Part shown: positions 24,733-35,860 of the stretch, in pieces | How positions within the stretch are numbered: the stretch's first letter is position 1 | Layout: each line of letters opens with the position of its first letter | Origin: Phlebotomus papatasi | Lineage: Eukaryota > Arthropoda > Insecta > Diptera > Psychodidae | Reading direction: 5' to 3' | Assembly (NCBI RefSeq): GCF_024763615.1 | Contig: NC_077223.1 | Location: forward strand, 6,014,001 to 6,078,000 | DNA length: 64,000 nt | The notes under the pieces: generated by a model | Seen by the model: the letters and a program-made list of their open reading frames with translations, nothing else | What the model was told of the DNA's origin: nothing | The model's database searches: none | Program-made: the position numbers and the translations under genes

Positions 24733-26683
24733 TCAATTCTTTGATTTTTCCTCGATTTTCTTGGCTGACTTCCTTCCACGTTTTTTCTTTTCAGCTTCAA
24801 TTAGCATTTGAGCCTTTTCCTTTACCATGTTTTTCTCCTTTAGTTTTATCTCCTTTTCTTCTGCCTTTATTTTTTTGTTCCTCTCTCTGGTCAACTTCCG
24901 TTCAGCAATTTCTTTCTTTTTTTGTAAATCCTGCCTCAATTTTTCCTCCTGTTCCGCGATAATTTCCTCGGAAGATACAATATACTGGTGTTTGACATTG
25001 CTGGCTTTGACCCTCTTCTTCTGACGACGTTTTGGAATTTCTCCTGGCCAGAAATAGCATTGTTTTAGTGTGTCGAAGATCGGTTGAGTTTCAGGAGGAT
25101 CGAGAGTCTCAGAAGTTGCAGAGAGTTGGTTTCCAGGGATGACTGGATCATTTGAAATAATTATTGTCGGTGGCCTGATCGTGCTGGTTATTGATAATGG
25201 ACTCCTCTGAATGTTGGAAAACAATTTTCGGGAAATAAAGACCAGCGTCTTCCGTGCTGATGATGGGTCCATTGTCAACAGGTTCAATGACAATATAGTC
25301 CTGCAGTGAAATGTCTTCCCTCAAACTGGTGTCTTCATTTGCAAACAGACCAGAATCCGAAATAGCACTTGACTGATTTGCGTTTCCTGAGCTGGAGATG
25401 GAGAAGTTATCAATTCCTGTATTTCTGTAGTCAATGGAGATTGAGGTCGAGGCTGATGTAAGAGATTGAGGTTCGCAACGTTCATTTATTTTACACCAAA
25501 CCTCAAACAAGTTCTCATCTTCGAATGCTCCACTCCAAATGCGATCCTTTTTACATTCATTGAACTTGCTGAGAGTGTCAGGTGAGATGAGATGATCAAT
25601 AATCCGCAGAGCTACTTGATAGTCAGAAGCTGTAAAAGCATTCGCAATGCTCTCGTCGTTCTCAGGAAGTGATTGATCATTTGACAGATTCGTTTCCTGA
25701 TTCCCTGATTTCTTTGACTTCAGGATTTCCATGCTATTCACAACATCAGGATTGAATGGCACCAAACCACATCCTCGAAAGCGATTATTCGAAATTTTAG
25801 GAAGATCCAAATGCTTAAGGGCTGCACTCAAAACCTTGGCCACGTGCATAGGCTGGTATTTCACTGATGACAAGTTTGCCATTCTCCATTTCTTCACTTC
25901 CTTTGTGTAGGCTGTTTTCAGAGGTGCGAAGAAGACTGTATCCAGTGGCTGGATAAGGTGTGTCGAGTTTGGGTAAAGGAGAACAAGAACAATTCCGTTC
26001 TGGTTACAGAACTTTTTCAATGGAAGTGTCACATGTGAAGCATGACCATCAAGATAGAGTATGACTGGAAACTCTATGCCTTGACTCTTCACCCAAGGAT
26101 AGAATACATTTGTGACGTAGTCATAGAAAAGTGGCCCATCCATCCAGCCACTTTGTGGTGACGTTCCCATTTTCCATCCTTCTGCGTTGTGAATGGCAAT
26201 TTTTGGAGTAATGTCAGTTTTATGAACAGCCATTGGAGGAGCAAGTTCGCCAGTAGCTGACACCATGAAGAGTACTGTGATACATTGCTTCGGTCCTGAA
26301 TTTTTAAGAGATGGAACTACACGTGAACCTCTCCTGGACAGGACATTTCCATCTTCCGGTGTCAAAAAGAAGGCACTTTCGTCGCAATTAAAAACACGGT
26401 CTGGTGAAATGCTCAGAAGGTTGTGTTCTGTGAAATATCCAAGACAATTCTGAAACCATTCCGTGAGGTCTTCAGCAGTAACAGTAGCTCTTTCCAATGA
26501 GAATGATTTTGGCTTGCGCATGCTGAGCTCTGGATGACGCTTAAGAAAATTCCTGAACCAAACGTCTCCGGGTCTTCCAGCTGTAAAATGGTTTGGAATT
26601 TTGTAGACCTCACAGATGAGTTTAATATTAAGTTTATTAATAATTTTGATTGCAAATAATGTTTTATTATACAGAAAAAACAC
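24733..26683 (-). pseudogene. Pogo/jerky-type DDE transposase, nearly complete, frameshifted
   Basis: One frame runs 511 codons (26683-25148). It starts within the second half of a CENP-B-like HTH domain (GRPGDVWFRNFLKRHPELS, then RKPKSFSLERA), followed by a DDE_1 catalytic domain. Candidate catalytic Asp residues lie in NCDESAFF, LYLDGHASH and STHLIQPLDTVFF. The Lys/Glu-rich C-terminal tail (CYFWPGEIPKRRQKKR..., long coiled-coil) lies in another frame, 24733-25293, so one indel near 25150-25290 has broken the gene. The first helix-turn-helix is missing: an acceptor-like ttttacag at 26581-26588 (minus strand) just before the GRPGD block suggests an intron with an unseen upstream exon. The function would be cut-and-paste transposition. 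The frameshift argues against a domesticated host gene. Confidence 0.85.
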
Positions 26684-28050
26684 TAAACTTTTTCCAGCGA
26701 CGAGCTGTCAACAGCAAAATTTTCTCAGAAATTAAATTTTTAGTACACAACCCAGCTGACCCGAGCTTAAAAAATATTTCTTTTACCCACTTATTAAACC
26801 GATAAAAATATAATTTTTGGTTTTTCTTAAAGTAGAATAGTTATATTATGATACTACAGTAATTAATTACAGAAATAAAAATATAAATTATATTTTAAGT
26901 GGATGTATCGGAGTTAAATCGGTCGCGGCATCCGAGTTTTGCAATCGTCGGAGTTACATGGCCTTACTATATAGAGTTGTAAACTCTTTAAAAGAATAGT
27001 GGAGAGCTTGCATGTTTGAGACGTGTTGGAAAAGTCTTAGTAGTAAGTATACTAAACGCTATATTTTGGAAATATTGTCTTAAGTCAAAACATAAAAAAG
27101 GGTCTCAAACACACCGGCTCTCCCCTATGCAGATTAAAAATCTTTAAGATTTTTAGGAGTAGGCGACAAAAATATCCTCATTGTAACATTTTGTCCTAAG
27201 TTTCCTAATTGTATTGGCAGAATTGCTCTTATTGAAGGGTCCTTTATGCGATACAATACTTAAAAAGGAATTGCTAGTATTTCATTGCACGACATTTATT
27301 AATTTATTGTGGTTTGTTGACAAATCAATATTGGCAAGAAAAAAAATTCTCGATAAACTTCATATTCAAGAGTACCAATGAAAATGACTTCTAATATGAG
27401 TCATATTCTAGAGCACTTTAAATATTATATTGAAATATGGAAATGATTCCGCCACTTCTGAGTTCGTGAAAATTAAACACGGTTAAAAACTGTTTTTGAT
27501 TTTTATTGAAATAACTGCAACATAGTGTTTTTTCAGAAATTTCCTTCCATGAAAGTGAAGTACCCTTTAGTTGGTATTCAGAAGAAGCTTAGCGCAAAAT
27601 ATACGACTAATATGTTTATCGATTTTCTCATCAAATATTAAGGACTGGCATAATGTGAAATGCTTGATTTATGATATGCATACTATCTCTATTCATTACA
27701 TATCACATCGCTATATATGACGAAATTTTTTAGTCCAGCCTTTACCATTTTTGAGGCGTTTGATGTGAAAGCTTTTTAGTTGGAAAAGTCCATTTAGATT
27801 TTTCACCTGTACCATGTACTGAACACTGCTTTTAATATTCTTTTCCATGAAAGTATACATACAACTCAACCCAGCTGGATTTCAGAAATAGGACAATATA
27901 TTCCTGTTCAAAGTACAAAGATTCTCTTCCATGATTCCTCGGGAATACGCAGTAAAAGGGGTGGCAATGTGTCCCAGACTTTGCGAAATTTGAATTCATG
28001 ACTCAGACGCTATACTTCAAAAGTTTTTTCGCATCATTTACGAGTACCTA
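26684..28050. other. AT-rich gene-free DNA
   Basis: No coding region. Near 27960-28030 is a fragment of the R1 module ('ggcaatgtgtcccagactttg'). The terminal repeats of the transposase element should lie here but were not identified. Confidence 0.4.
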
Positions 28051-28385
28051 GGGTAAGTGTGCCAAATTCCGGCCATCTTTTTTGTTCCTTTCCACGAACT
28101 TTCAGGTTTTACGTACTCTAGAGATTATACAATGCAAAAGAATAATAAAAAATGTAGCTTCGACAAACGAGATGACGTGAAAAAGATATTGGAAGAATTC
28201 CCGAAGGGCAAGGTACTAAGAATGATTTTAGAGTAAATAGAGACGATAAACTCTTTACAAGGTTCCAAGCAACACTCTTTAAGAAGGAAAAATTAAAAAA
28301 ATCAATTTGAATTTAAAGTATTACATTTCAAACTTGAAACTTTGACGCTTGCATGCAATTATGCCGAAATTTGGCACACTTACCT
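28051..28385. mobile_element. AGTGTGCCAAATT MITE family, copy 3 (internally deleted)
   Basis: Same orientation as 16314-16740 with the same ends (GGGTAAGTGTGCCAAATTCC) but about 90 bp shorter, with internal gaps. TA lies on the left side. Confidence 0.75.
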
Positions 28386-29632
28386 TATATTAGCAAAGCT
28401 TTTTATTGGTTCCATTCATGAGGAAAAGAGTGGTGTTCCAGGAGTTCAAGCATTCCAAAAAATGAAGCAGCTTTCCAAAAAATGAAGGTAAAACAATTCA
28501 AAATTCAAAGTGTTCTTTAGTATTAATACGGCCCAATACAGTATCTAATACAATACGAAATCGGTACCGTCTTCCGGATGATTTTGTACTCTGCTGTTTT
28601 TAAGACTTTCATTAATTCTAGCACTTATTGATAGTCTTCATCTATCCGGTTTATCTGGTCTATTATGTCAAAGTTTTAATGGATATGTCATGTACCAAGA
28701 AACGTACAATGATCCTCAAAAGGATATAGTTTCAGTAATATTCAATAAAATGCAAATATAGGTATTTTGTCAAAAACGGGTAGTAATTTGTCCAATTCTA
28801 TTCTAATTTTATCTGGCTAGAATAATGTATTTTGATTTTGGTAATTTCTTTTTTATAAAAATACCCTTTTTCATTATTTTCTTCCTACGCATGATTTATG
28901 TTATAAAATTTATGTAATGGTAAATAGATGTATAAAGTAAAAACCTCAACCATTTTTAATGCTTACTGAGGCATTTCGTTTAGGTGTCAAATATTCCAGC
29001 TTAGAAAATAAAGACTGGCAAAATGTGAATATTTCAAAAAATTTTAAACTTTGAGCCTCTGTATTTAGGTCAGGGGTGTGCAAGAACCGTTTGAAACCGA
29101 ATAAACGTCGAAATAAGTTTTTTCAGGTAGCGTTTTGAACATTGACTTACAAGTTTCATTTGACTTTTTTTCGGTTTCAAACGCTTCTAGTACACCTTTG
29201 ATTTAGGTAATTGCTCGACCTACATCAGCTATAATATAGTAAAATTTCAGCCTTATCGGATGAGTTTTAGATTTTTATAGTTAATCAAAATGGCGGACTG
29301 AAACGTCAAGTAAGTAAGTGGTTTGGTTGGACAGTAAGTGGTTTGGCACTACAAAACCATTCGTACTTTCCAAGTTTTCTGATCTTATAAACAAATAGTA
29401 TAAAAATTTCGTAATAAAATCCTTGCACGATTATATATATTTATATGTATTTTTAAAGTTTTATAATTTTGGTATTGCAAATTTCAAATATATACAATTT
29501 TTAATTTCTCAGAAATTGACCAACTTTTGCATAAAATTGCGTTACTATAAAACGATTTCATAATTCTATTTGCAATGCATGCATGAAACTGCACCACATT
29601 CCCCTGCCTATGTTTCAATAAGACTCATATAT
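28386..29632. other. AT-rich gene-free DNA
   Basis: Nothing recognisable beyond low-complexity AT stretches. A short pair of inverted pieces around 'cgtttgaaaccgaa' (29087) and 'ttcggtttcaaacg' (29170) may be a small decayed MITE. Confidence 0.35.
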
Positions 29633-29846
29633 GGGGAGGTGGGCCTACTTTGAGCGGTGGGGCTAGATTGTTATACGATATTTTCGCCTACTTCTAAATG
29701 AAGCTGGTGCTTACAATTATTTTATTTAGATCCACAATTAATTTGTGTATACAAATTACATCATGTTAAAACCCAGTTTCCATTAGAAATATGCGAAAAA
29801 TCGCATAACAATATTGCCCCATAGATCAAAGTAGGCTCACCTCCCC
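29633..29846. mobile_element. Family T MITE, variant copy 4
   Basis: The ends GGGGAGGTGGGCCTACTTTG and the complement GGGGAGGTGAGCCTACTTTG are well matched; the interior resembles other family T copies. It forms a distinct subfamily with 'gggcctac' in place of 'ggggcacc'. Confidence 0.65.
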
Positions 29847-32800
29847 ACCTTAACTCTGTCCTTTAGAAAATTGCAACTCCCATTGTAGGTGGTTTACTGA
29901 TATTGCAATATATTGAGTAAGAAAAAGGCATTTTATGCACAAACTAAAATAATAAATTAGATAATGTTCAATGAGGTGCTCTCAGGAGAATATCTTTGCA
30001 TTTCTTGATAAATTTATTATTCTTTTATATAAAGAGGAAGGATGTGCAAATATTGGGTGCAAAAATGAGAACTGAAATAAGGATTTCCTTTAGGGAAAGA
30101 AAATTGATGAAATTATTAACAATTTTATTGAACTGATAAGAAACTCATAAAATGCATAAAATACAGTTCCCGCCCAGCTATAAGGAGTGAAGTTTTAGAA
30201 ATGACAGTTTTACGTTTTTAATATATATTTGAACTTAGTTTATTTATTTTTTCATTATTATAATTTCATCATTATATTTATTTTTTCATTTGAGAAGAAA
30301 ATAAAAAGTTCCAAAATTACTGATTGGGGTGAAAATTTATCTTTCCTTTGTTGTTAAACCAGAATGTGCTATGTAATTAGATCACTGATGATTTATAGGC
30401 TGTACGTAATGTAGAAAAAAATATGAAACTTTCCTGTATATTCAATTAAAATTCAATTTGAACAATTTTATGAATATTTTGCACTTATATTGCAAACCCC
30501 TGTGAGTCATCTCAATTCGACCGGGAGGGGGGTATCTTCATGCTCTTAGATATTTTGTTTTTTAATTTTAAACCGTGAATCATTCTTAAAAGTGGTTTTT
30601 CAAGATCAAAAGTTAAAAAGGATCTAGACAGTGCATTTATCAAGCGAATGGCATTGTAGTTGTAGGACTCTTGTGCCGAGAGGAGTTGGAGGGAGAAAAT
30701 CCGTCCTGACGAAAACTCTTCTAAGCCAACAGTACCAATCACTGTTCAGCTGGAGTGGTAACTCCGAGGGGTGCTATAACGGTACCTAACCTCAAATTAC
30801 GATATCGCTATAGTTCCACTAGATGGGGTTGTGAGTGCTCAACGAGATACATATTCCAAAAGGCATAATCTTATCGGCTTCTCAGTCGGTCGTCACCAGC
30901 GAAGCGAAGTGGACGCCAGATTGGTGGCTGTCTTGGAATGGGCAATTGGGGCTTAATTCCAAGAAGCGAGCGATTATGGGTGCTCCAGCATGTTCTTGTG
31001 TTGGGTCTGTAGCATTCGTGCTACAGTATCGAGTCGGTTCTAAATCGGTTCATAGCCGATAACTAATTTTTATCCGAAAATCAATTTTATTACTCTTATA
31101 ACTATTTTGTGAGATATTTTTGGGTGATTTATGAATCAGTTTAAATCGGTTGTGGACCGGTAAACGGTTAATGATGTGAAAGTACTTTTGAAGGATAGCA
31201 TCTAAGTCACGAGTGACGCTTTACCCCTTTTCAACAAAAAAAATCAAAAGAAATTAAAAATTTATTAAAAAAATATAAATAAAACAGAAAACAAGTCAGA
31301 TATATGGAATTATTGCGAAAACCGGATCATAAACTTTGCCAAAAATTCCAGCAAATATCCCTGGATTTCATCCTTACATCATTGGAGGTATTTCACTTTG
31401 GTTTAGCATTAAGAAATTCACCTAAAATATGTTCATGTATCACTAGCTTGTACTGATCTTCCTCAATATTTTCCTTTTGCTAGATATTAATAAAATAGTA
31501 AGATTATAAGGTGTAGGAGGAAGATGTGCTTTTAGAGAGAAGAGATTCTGTGGACAGGCGCAGAAGAAACCTCGCAATTGCTATATAAGGCTTCGTGCTG
31601 ATGGTAGTGGTTCTAGTCCTTTTGCCAACCTTAATTTGATGAAATATACACCTGAAATTTGATTTGCGAGAAGAATTTCACGAAAAACTTTGAAGAGAAA
31701 TATCACAAACATTGAAAAAGCTTATTTAAAAAAAATCAAACTGATTTTCCAATGAAGTATTCAAAATATCATGGTATAAAAAAGATACTAAGAGAAAATA
31801 AAAATGAAGTGAATAATTTATTTGTTTTCCGCCAAAAGTGAATTCAGGGAAAAGTGGCACATTATAGTGACAGATTGAAAGACAGTTATTATGATTCTTA
31901 TAAGTAGTGTTTTACTGATTTTCCAAGTTTCTCTGTCAGTAATCCTTCTTATATTCCTCCTTGTTCTTTTGGGCTGTATGATGTACATGGAAAGATATTA
32001 TGAAGCGTATTGCGATGATATATAACTCATTAACTTACAAAATACAATATTTTGAAAGTATATTTGATGGCGCGATAAATACTTCGAGAGGTACCTCTTT
32101 AGACAGTACTTCTGTAATATAAATAATATCTCTTAAACCTCTTGCCTTTAATAAATGAGTGTACTTTTTCTGAAGGAGATTCACTGTTTCTTCAACAACT
32201 TAAGTAGACTTCCTGAAGAACAATCACAAAAGTTCTCTTGTTATTATGCAAAATTTCACTGACTATTTGAGTAAGTACTAACCTATATTAACACCTTTGC
32301 TGACGTGACCTTTTAATCACATAATTGATTGGTGCATCGAAGGGTAATTTAGATGTGATTTCTAATCCTCAAGTTGTCCATTGCTTAAGTGCATTTGATT
32401 GTAAAATCTGGCAAATGCGGTTGAACGAAAATGAGGCTATTCACTTATGTAATCAGACTGTGAGAGGAAAGAAAAACTAATCGATATATTCTCTCCTCGA
32501 ATTCGCTTAAAGTTGTATTTGTGTGCTTTTCGAGCTTTAATTCAACCCCAAAAATGTACAGGAAAAAAAAATGGAAATTCCATGGGTATTGAAGTATATA
32601 ATATAATAAAAGAAAACATTGAATATTGCGACCAAAAGACAGAATGTAAGATAGCACATAAGAAATCTTTTAGTGGACAAATATTGGTCTCTACCAATTC
32701 ATTTTCAAAACAACCCCGAGTTCATGAAAGTTTGCTGACTTATTCTCTAGTCTTTGGTGTTAGAAAATCAATTTAATATTTAATGAACCTAGTGCGTGGT

Positions 32801-33367
32801 TTAGGTCAGGTAAATTGTACATTTCTCACGTGCTTCCCCAACATTGGCTAACCAATAAAATCTTCCTCGAAAATACAACTTTATTTTTCGTGATTTCTAA
32901 CGATCCAAATACGTATATTTACGTCTTTTAAATTATTCATGATGTCACAAAAAAGAAATTGCCAAGGGAAAAATCTAAATTTAGAATAGATGAATATCTC
33001 GATTAGAAGACACATAAAGCAATTTACAATGCTATTATGCTTGTCATAAATATTTAGCCTCATATTTTAACAATGGCACCTTTTGAAAATACTATGCTTG
33101 TCTGAAAAGATATTTAAAAAAAATCCATTATTTACTTTGTAAAAATCATCCTTATAAAATAAAATTTTTACATATAAAATGGTTCTATTGTGCTTAAGTT
33201 GAGAGGCTACTCAATCACAAATTGGACTTAATTGTTTAAACTTTGAAGAGATATAACAATGTAATCCTATAAGGTCCTAAAAACTTTATTTGAACATTAT
33301 TGAAATGACTAGGAGTAATGCCTTATACACACTTACGACTTAAGTCGAGCGACGGCTTAATGTAATT
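29847..33367. other. Gene-free region with one GC-richer island
   Basis: Mostly unique AT-rich DNA. About 30590-31065 is clearly richer in GC. It has short open frames on both strands (about 76 codons ending at 30512 on minus, 75 codons from 30835 on plus) but no family I recognise. R1-like fragments lie at about 31040-31215. From 31220 to 33367 nothing is seen. Confidence 0.4.
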
Positions 33368-33771
33368 AGGACAGACTGGGGCAAAAAGTCACAAATTCAA
33401 AATTCGAAAATTCAATATCTTCCAAGATAAAAGAGACAGCGGCTTAAATTTTTTTTCCACAGATAGCCTCTATAGATCTTCTTCGAAGTCGTAAGTTTCT
33501 TAGAATTCGAACAAAGAATTTAAAAAATAAAAAAAATATTGAAATTTTTAACCCTATTTTTGAAATGTTTTCCTTACAGCAGATATCAATTTTGACCTAC
33601 TTATTTTCCAAAATTTATGCACTGATAAATATTTCCTAAATGATTTGGATTTTTTGAATGTGAAACCAATATTTATTTTAAATTTTTTCAAGGATTCTTT
33701 TCTCCAGAAATCCTTTTATTAAAAATGACCACTTGAGGTAAAAAGTAACAAAAGCTATGGACCCTTACCTC
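33368..33771. mobile_element. Partial copy of the 18572-19498 element
   Basis: Matches the left 390 bp of 18572-19498 (AGACTGGGGCAAAAAGTCAC, then 'cgaaaattcaatatctt' and 'gataaaagagacagcggc'). The right half is absent. Confidence 0.65.
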
Positions 33772-33837
33772 TTCACGCTTTTTTGCTTCTATACACATTA
33801 TTTTGCCCTAAACTAGGGTCCAAGGAACTCCTATTAG

Positions 33838-33970
33838 CATGTAACATTTAGCTCTGTACCATTTAGGATACGAAATTTGAACACCTATCCTTATAGAAAA
33901 TGGTAGATTAATGAAAAAAGTCAGTTTCGAATTCCCTATAAGTGTTCCCTACGGAATGGGTGTTACTGCG
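33838..33970. repeat. Fragment of the 40800-41030 MITE family
   Basis: Shares 'tctgtaccatttaggatacg' and 'aatttgaacacctatcc' with the copies at 40800-41030 and 43683-43913. The terminal repeats are lost. Confidence 0.55.
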
Positions 33971-34000
33971 AGCTTAATTACATCACAACTGACTAAAGAG

Positions 34001-34166
34001 ATAACATAATCAATGATGCAAGACTGGTGCAATGTACTTTGAGAGGGACTTCCCGGTGTTCGCCAGTGAAAAAAAGGTCACCCTAAGATGAAAACACTTT
34101 TTTCGTCTTGCCCAGAGCTTTCGATCCCGATGTGGACCTTCTTCAGTGGTCGACTAAACAATGTTC
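34001..34166. mobile_element. Solo arm of the foldback family found upstream of the second aldehyde oxidase
   Basis: A stretch of about 165 bp matches one arm of 60759-61028, including 'gactggtgcaatgtactttg' and 'tggaccttcttcagtggtcg'. The second arm is absent. It carries one hammerhead-like motif on the minus strand (34115-34146). Confidence 0.7.
34115..34146 (-). ncRNA. Hammerhead-ribozyme-like motif (family 2)
   Basis: Read on minus: CTGAAGA, then A, stem II GGTCC/GGATC with a short loop, GAAA, then GCTC. The AGCT around the predicted cleavage site is self-complementary, as in minimal hammerheads that act as dimers through a short stem III. Flanking CCA and TGG can form the base of stem I. 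One extra A lies between CTGANGA and stem II compared with the textbook core. Activity is untested. Confidence 0.35.
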
Positions 34167-34369
34167 TCGTAATTACTCTTAGGGATCGTGACGTTCAAGT
34201 GGTACATATCACTCATCACTATCAAAATGTCAATGTGGGTTTGGTTTTTTGCTTTTAGGAGAACGTTTTCCCTAATTTTTTCAAATAATTTTCACGAATT
34301 TTAGGATTTTATGTGAAATTTTGGCGCCTGTTACAATAACTGACAGTAGTTAATGAATATTTTTTTATG

Positions 34370-35063
34370 TTTAAATAACCGGGTCAAAATCCCGAATGAG
34401 CCCAAATCCCAAAAAAACAAAATCCCGAAAAGCCGAAATATCGGATGAGCTAAAATCCCGAAAGCAAAAATCCCCAAATGTCAAAATTCCGAAAGCCACA
34501 ATTCCTAGAAGCCACATCCCCGAAACGCCAAAATCCCAATTGAGTAAAAATCCCGATTGAAGCAAAGGAAAATTTTCTGTGTTTCGGTAAATTATCCTAC
34601 GTATTATCTTAAATATAACTTCGTCGTATTGAAAATTTTGACAATTCGAGATTTTGGATCAACGGGATTTTATCCGTTTTGGATTTCGGCCCATTTAGGC
34701 TCATTCAGAATTTGCTTTTTCGGAATTTCAATAAGTCAGTGAAGACGGGAAGTTGATATCTCTTACCGTTCGCACTCTTCTCTTTCTTTGAGTTCGGTTA
34801 ATGATACCATTGGGTTGTGAAATACGCTATCTAGAGCCATTTAAATTTTGGCTTGAAAAAACATTATTAGGAATGGTTAGGAATGAAAGACAACCTATGG
34901 TTGGGGATGGGTAGGGGAGGGGAGGGGGGATAAGAGCATGTTAATAGTCACAGGATCGACTTATGGGAGAGTCCCCCGAAGATCCCGCGACCCTATCTCT
35001 AACCGTTTGGGCTCTAGGTGTGGATGGTGGAAATGTTCGAGCAGTAAAAAATATATAACGTTA
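34370..35063. repeat. R1-related repeat with 'aatcccgaa' tandem motif
   Basis: At about 34380-34560 the motif 'caaaatcccgaa' recurs with variations, followed by inverted counterparts near 34640-34735. At 34750 onward are R1 modules ('gatatctcttaccgtt', 'tttgagttcgg'). A purine-rich run lies at 34912-34934. No gene. Confidence 0.45.
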
Positions 35064-35405
35064 GGGGGAAGTGGGGCACCTTTGAAATTAGGATTTCTCT
35101 CTTATCGACGGTTCCATTCCATACTATTCTATCCCAGAATGACAACATTTCAGGAGAGCCATTTGAAGTTGGCGATTTCCTATGCTGCCCGTGTAAATTT
35201 TTTTCGAAAAAATTGAATATCTCGTTACCCGAACGCCGGATGACCACCAAATTTTCACCACTTGTAGATCTCGGTCCCAGGAACAACATATCTCTCGGAG
35301 TAATATAATTCTATTAAATTGTATTCTCGGTCTTTTGTGGATAATTTTGAGTCAAGAAACACGGTATAGACCTTTTTCAAAAACTTCTCTATTTCCTCCT
35401 GCTAC

Positions 35406-35438
35406 GACGTTTCGGAGATTGGTTGTCTCCTTCCTCAG
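35406..35438 (-). ncRNA. Hammerhead-ribozyme-like motif (family 1, left arm)
   Basis: The exact inverted copy of the 35563-35595 motif: CTGAGGA, A, GGAGA/TCTCC, GAAA, CGTC. Same reservations. Confidence 0.4.
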
Positions 35439-35562
35439 GTATGGGTAGGTATGGGGAAGCTCTTATCAGGTTTCTGGGGAATTACTTAGAATTACTTGTG
35501 TATGTAATTGTTCAAGTAATTCCCCAGAAACCTGATAAGAGCTTCCCCATACCTACCCATAC

Positions 35563-35595
35563 CTGAGGAAGGAGACAACCAATCTCCGAAACGTC
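35563..35595 (+). ncRNA. Hammerhead-ribozyme-like motif (family 1, right arm)
   Basis: CTGAGGA at 35563-35569, one A, stem II GGAGA (35571-35575) with TCTCC (35583-35587), GAAA at 35588-35591, then CGTC with the predicted cleavage after C35595. ACGT is self-complementary, which would allow a dimeric stem III. TAC before and GTA after can form stem I, with further CC/GG pairing beyond a small internal loop. The extra A after CTGANGA departs from the canonical core, so self-cleavage is uncertain. Confidence 0.4.
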
Positions 35596-35860
35596 GTAGC
35601 AGGAGGAAATAGAGAAGTTTTTGAAAAAGGTCTATACCGTGTTTCTTGACTCATAATATAATTCTAAGTCGACTTAGAATGGTATGGAATGGAGCCGTCG
35701 TTATGTTTAAGTGGAATTGAGCCATATAATAATGTAATTTAACTTTGCGATCTGTTTATGCAGCTAAATTATCTCACGATAAGGTTCAATCTTATTTAAA
35801 AATAAGCGAAAAATCTCAATTTAAAAGGTACCCCACTTTCAAAGGTACCTCGCTTCCCCC

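Larger units (their letters stand above)
35348..35653. mobile_element. Foldback element with about 145-bp near-perfect arms
   Basis: Arms starting TGAGTCAAGAAACACGG at the left and its complement at the right pair almost perfectly to a centre near 35500. The near-identity of the arms suggests recent origin or correction between arms. Each arm carries a hammerhead-like motif (35406-35438 minus, 35563-35595 plus). The arrangement resembles inverted terminal pieces of Penelope-like elements; that assignment is inference. Confidence 0.8.
35106..35700. mobile_element. Element with CGACGGTTCCATTCC ends and TTAT duplication
   Basis: The left end CGACGGTTCCATTCCATA and the right-end complement CGACGGCTCCATTCCATA match. 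The flanks are TTAT on both sides (35102-35105 and 35701-35704). The host family T sequence continues on both sides. It is itself split by the 35348-35653 foldback. Confidence 0.75.
35064..35860. mobile_element. Family T MITE, copy 5, carrying two nested insertions
   Basis: The outer ends GGGGGAAGTGGGGCACC and the complement GGGGGAAGCGAGGTACC are flanked by TA. The native element is about 200 bp; the remaining 595 bp is the 35106-35700 insertion, which itself contains a foldback. Confidence 0.75.

Noticed and set aside
24531..24962. 143-codon Phe/Ser-rich open frame on plus
   Set aside because: Mostly the antisense of the Lys/Glu-rich transposase tail plus AT-rich flank.
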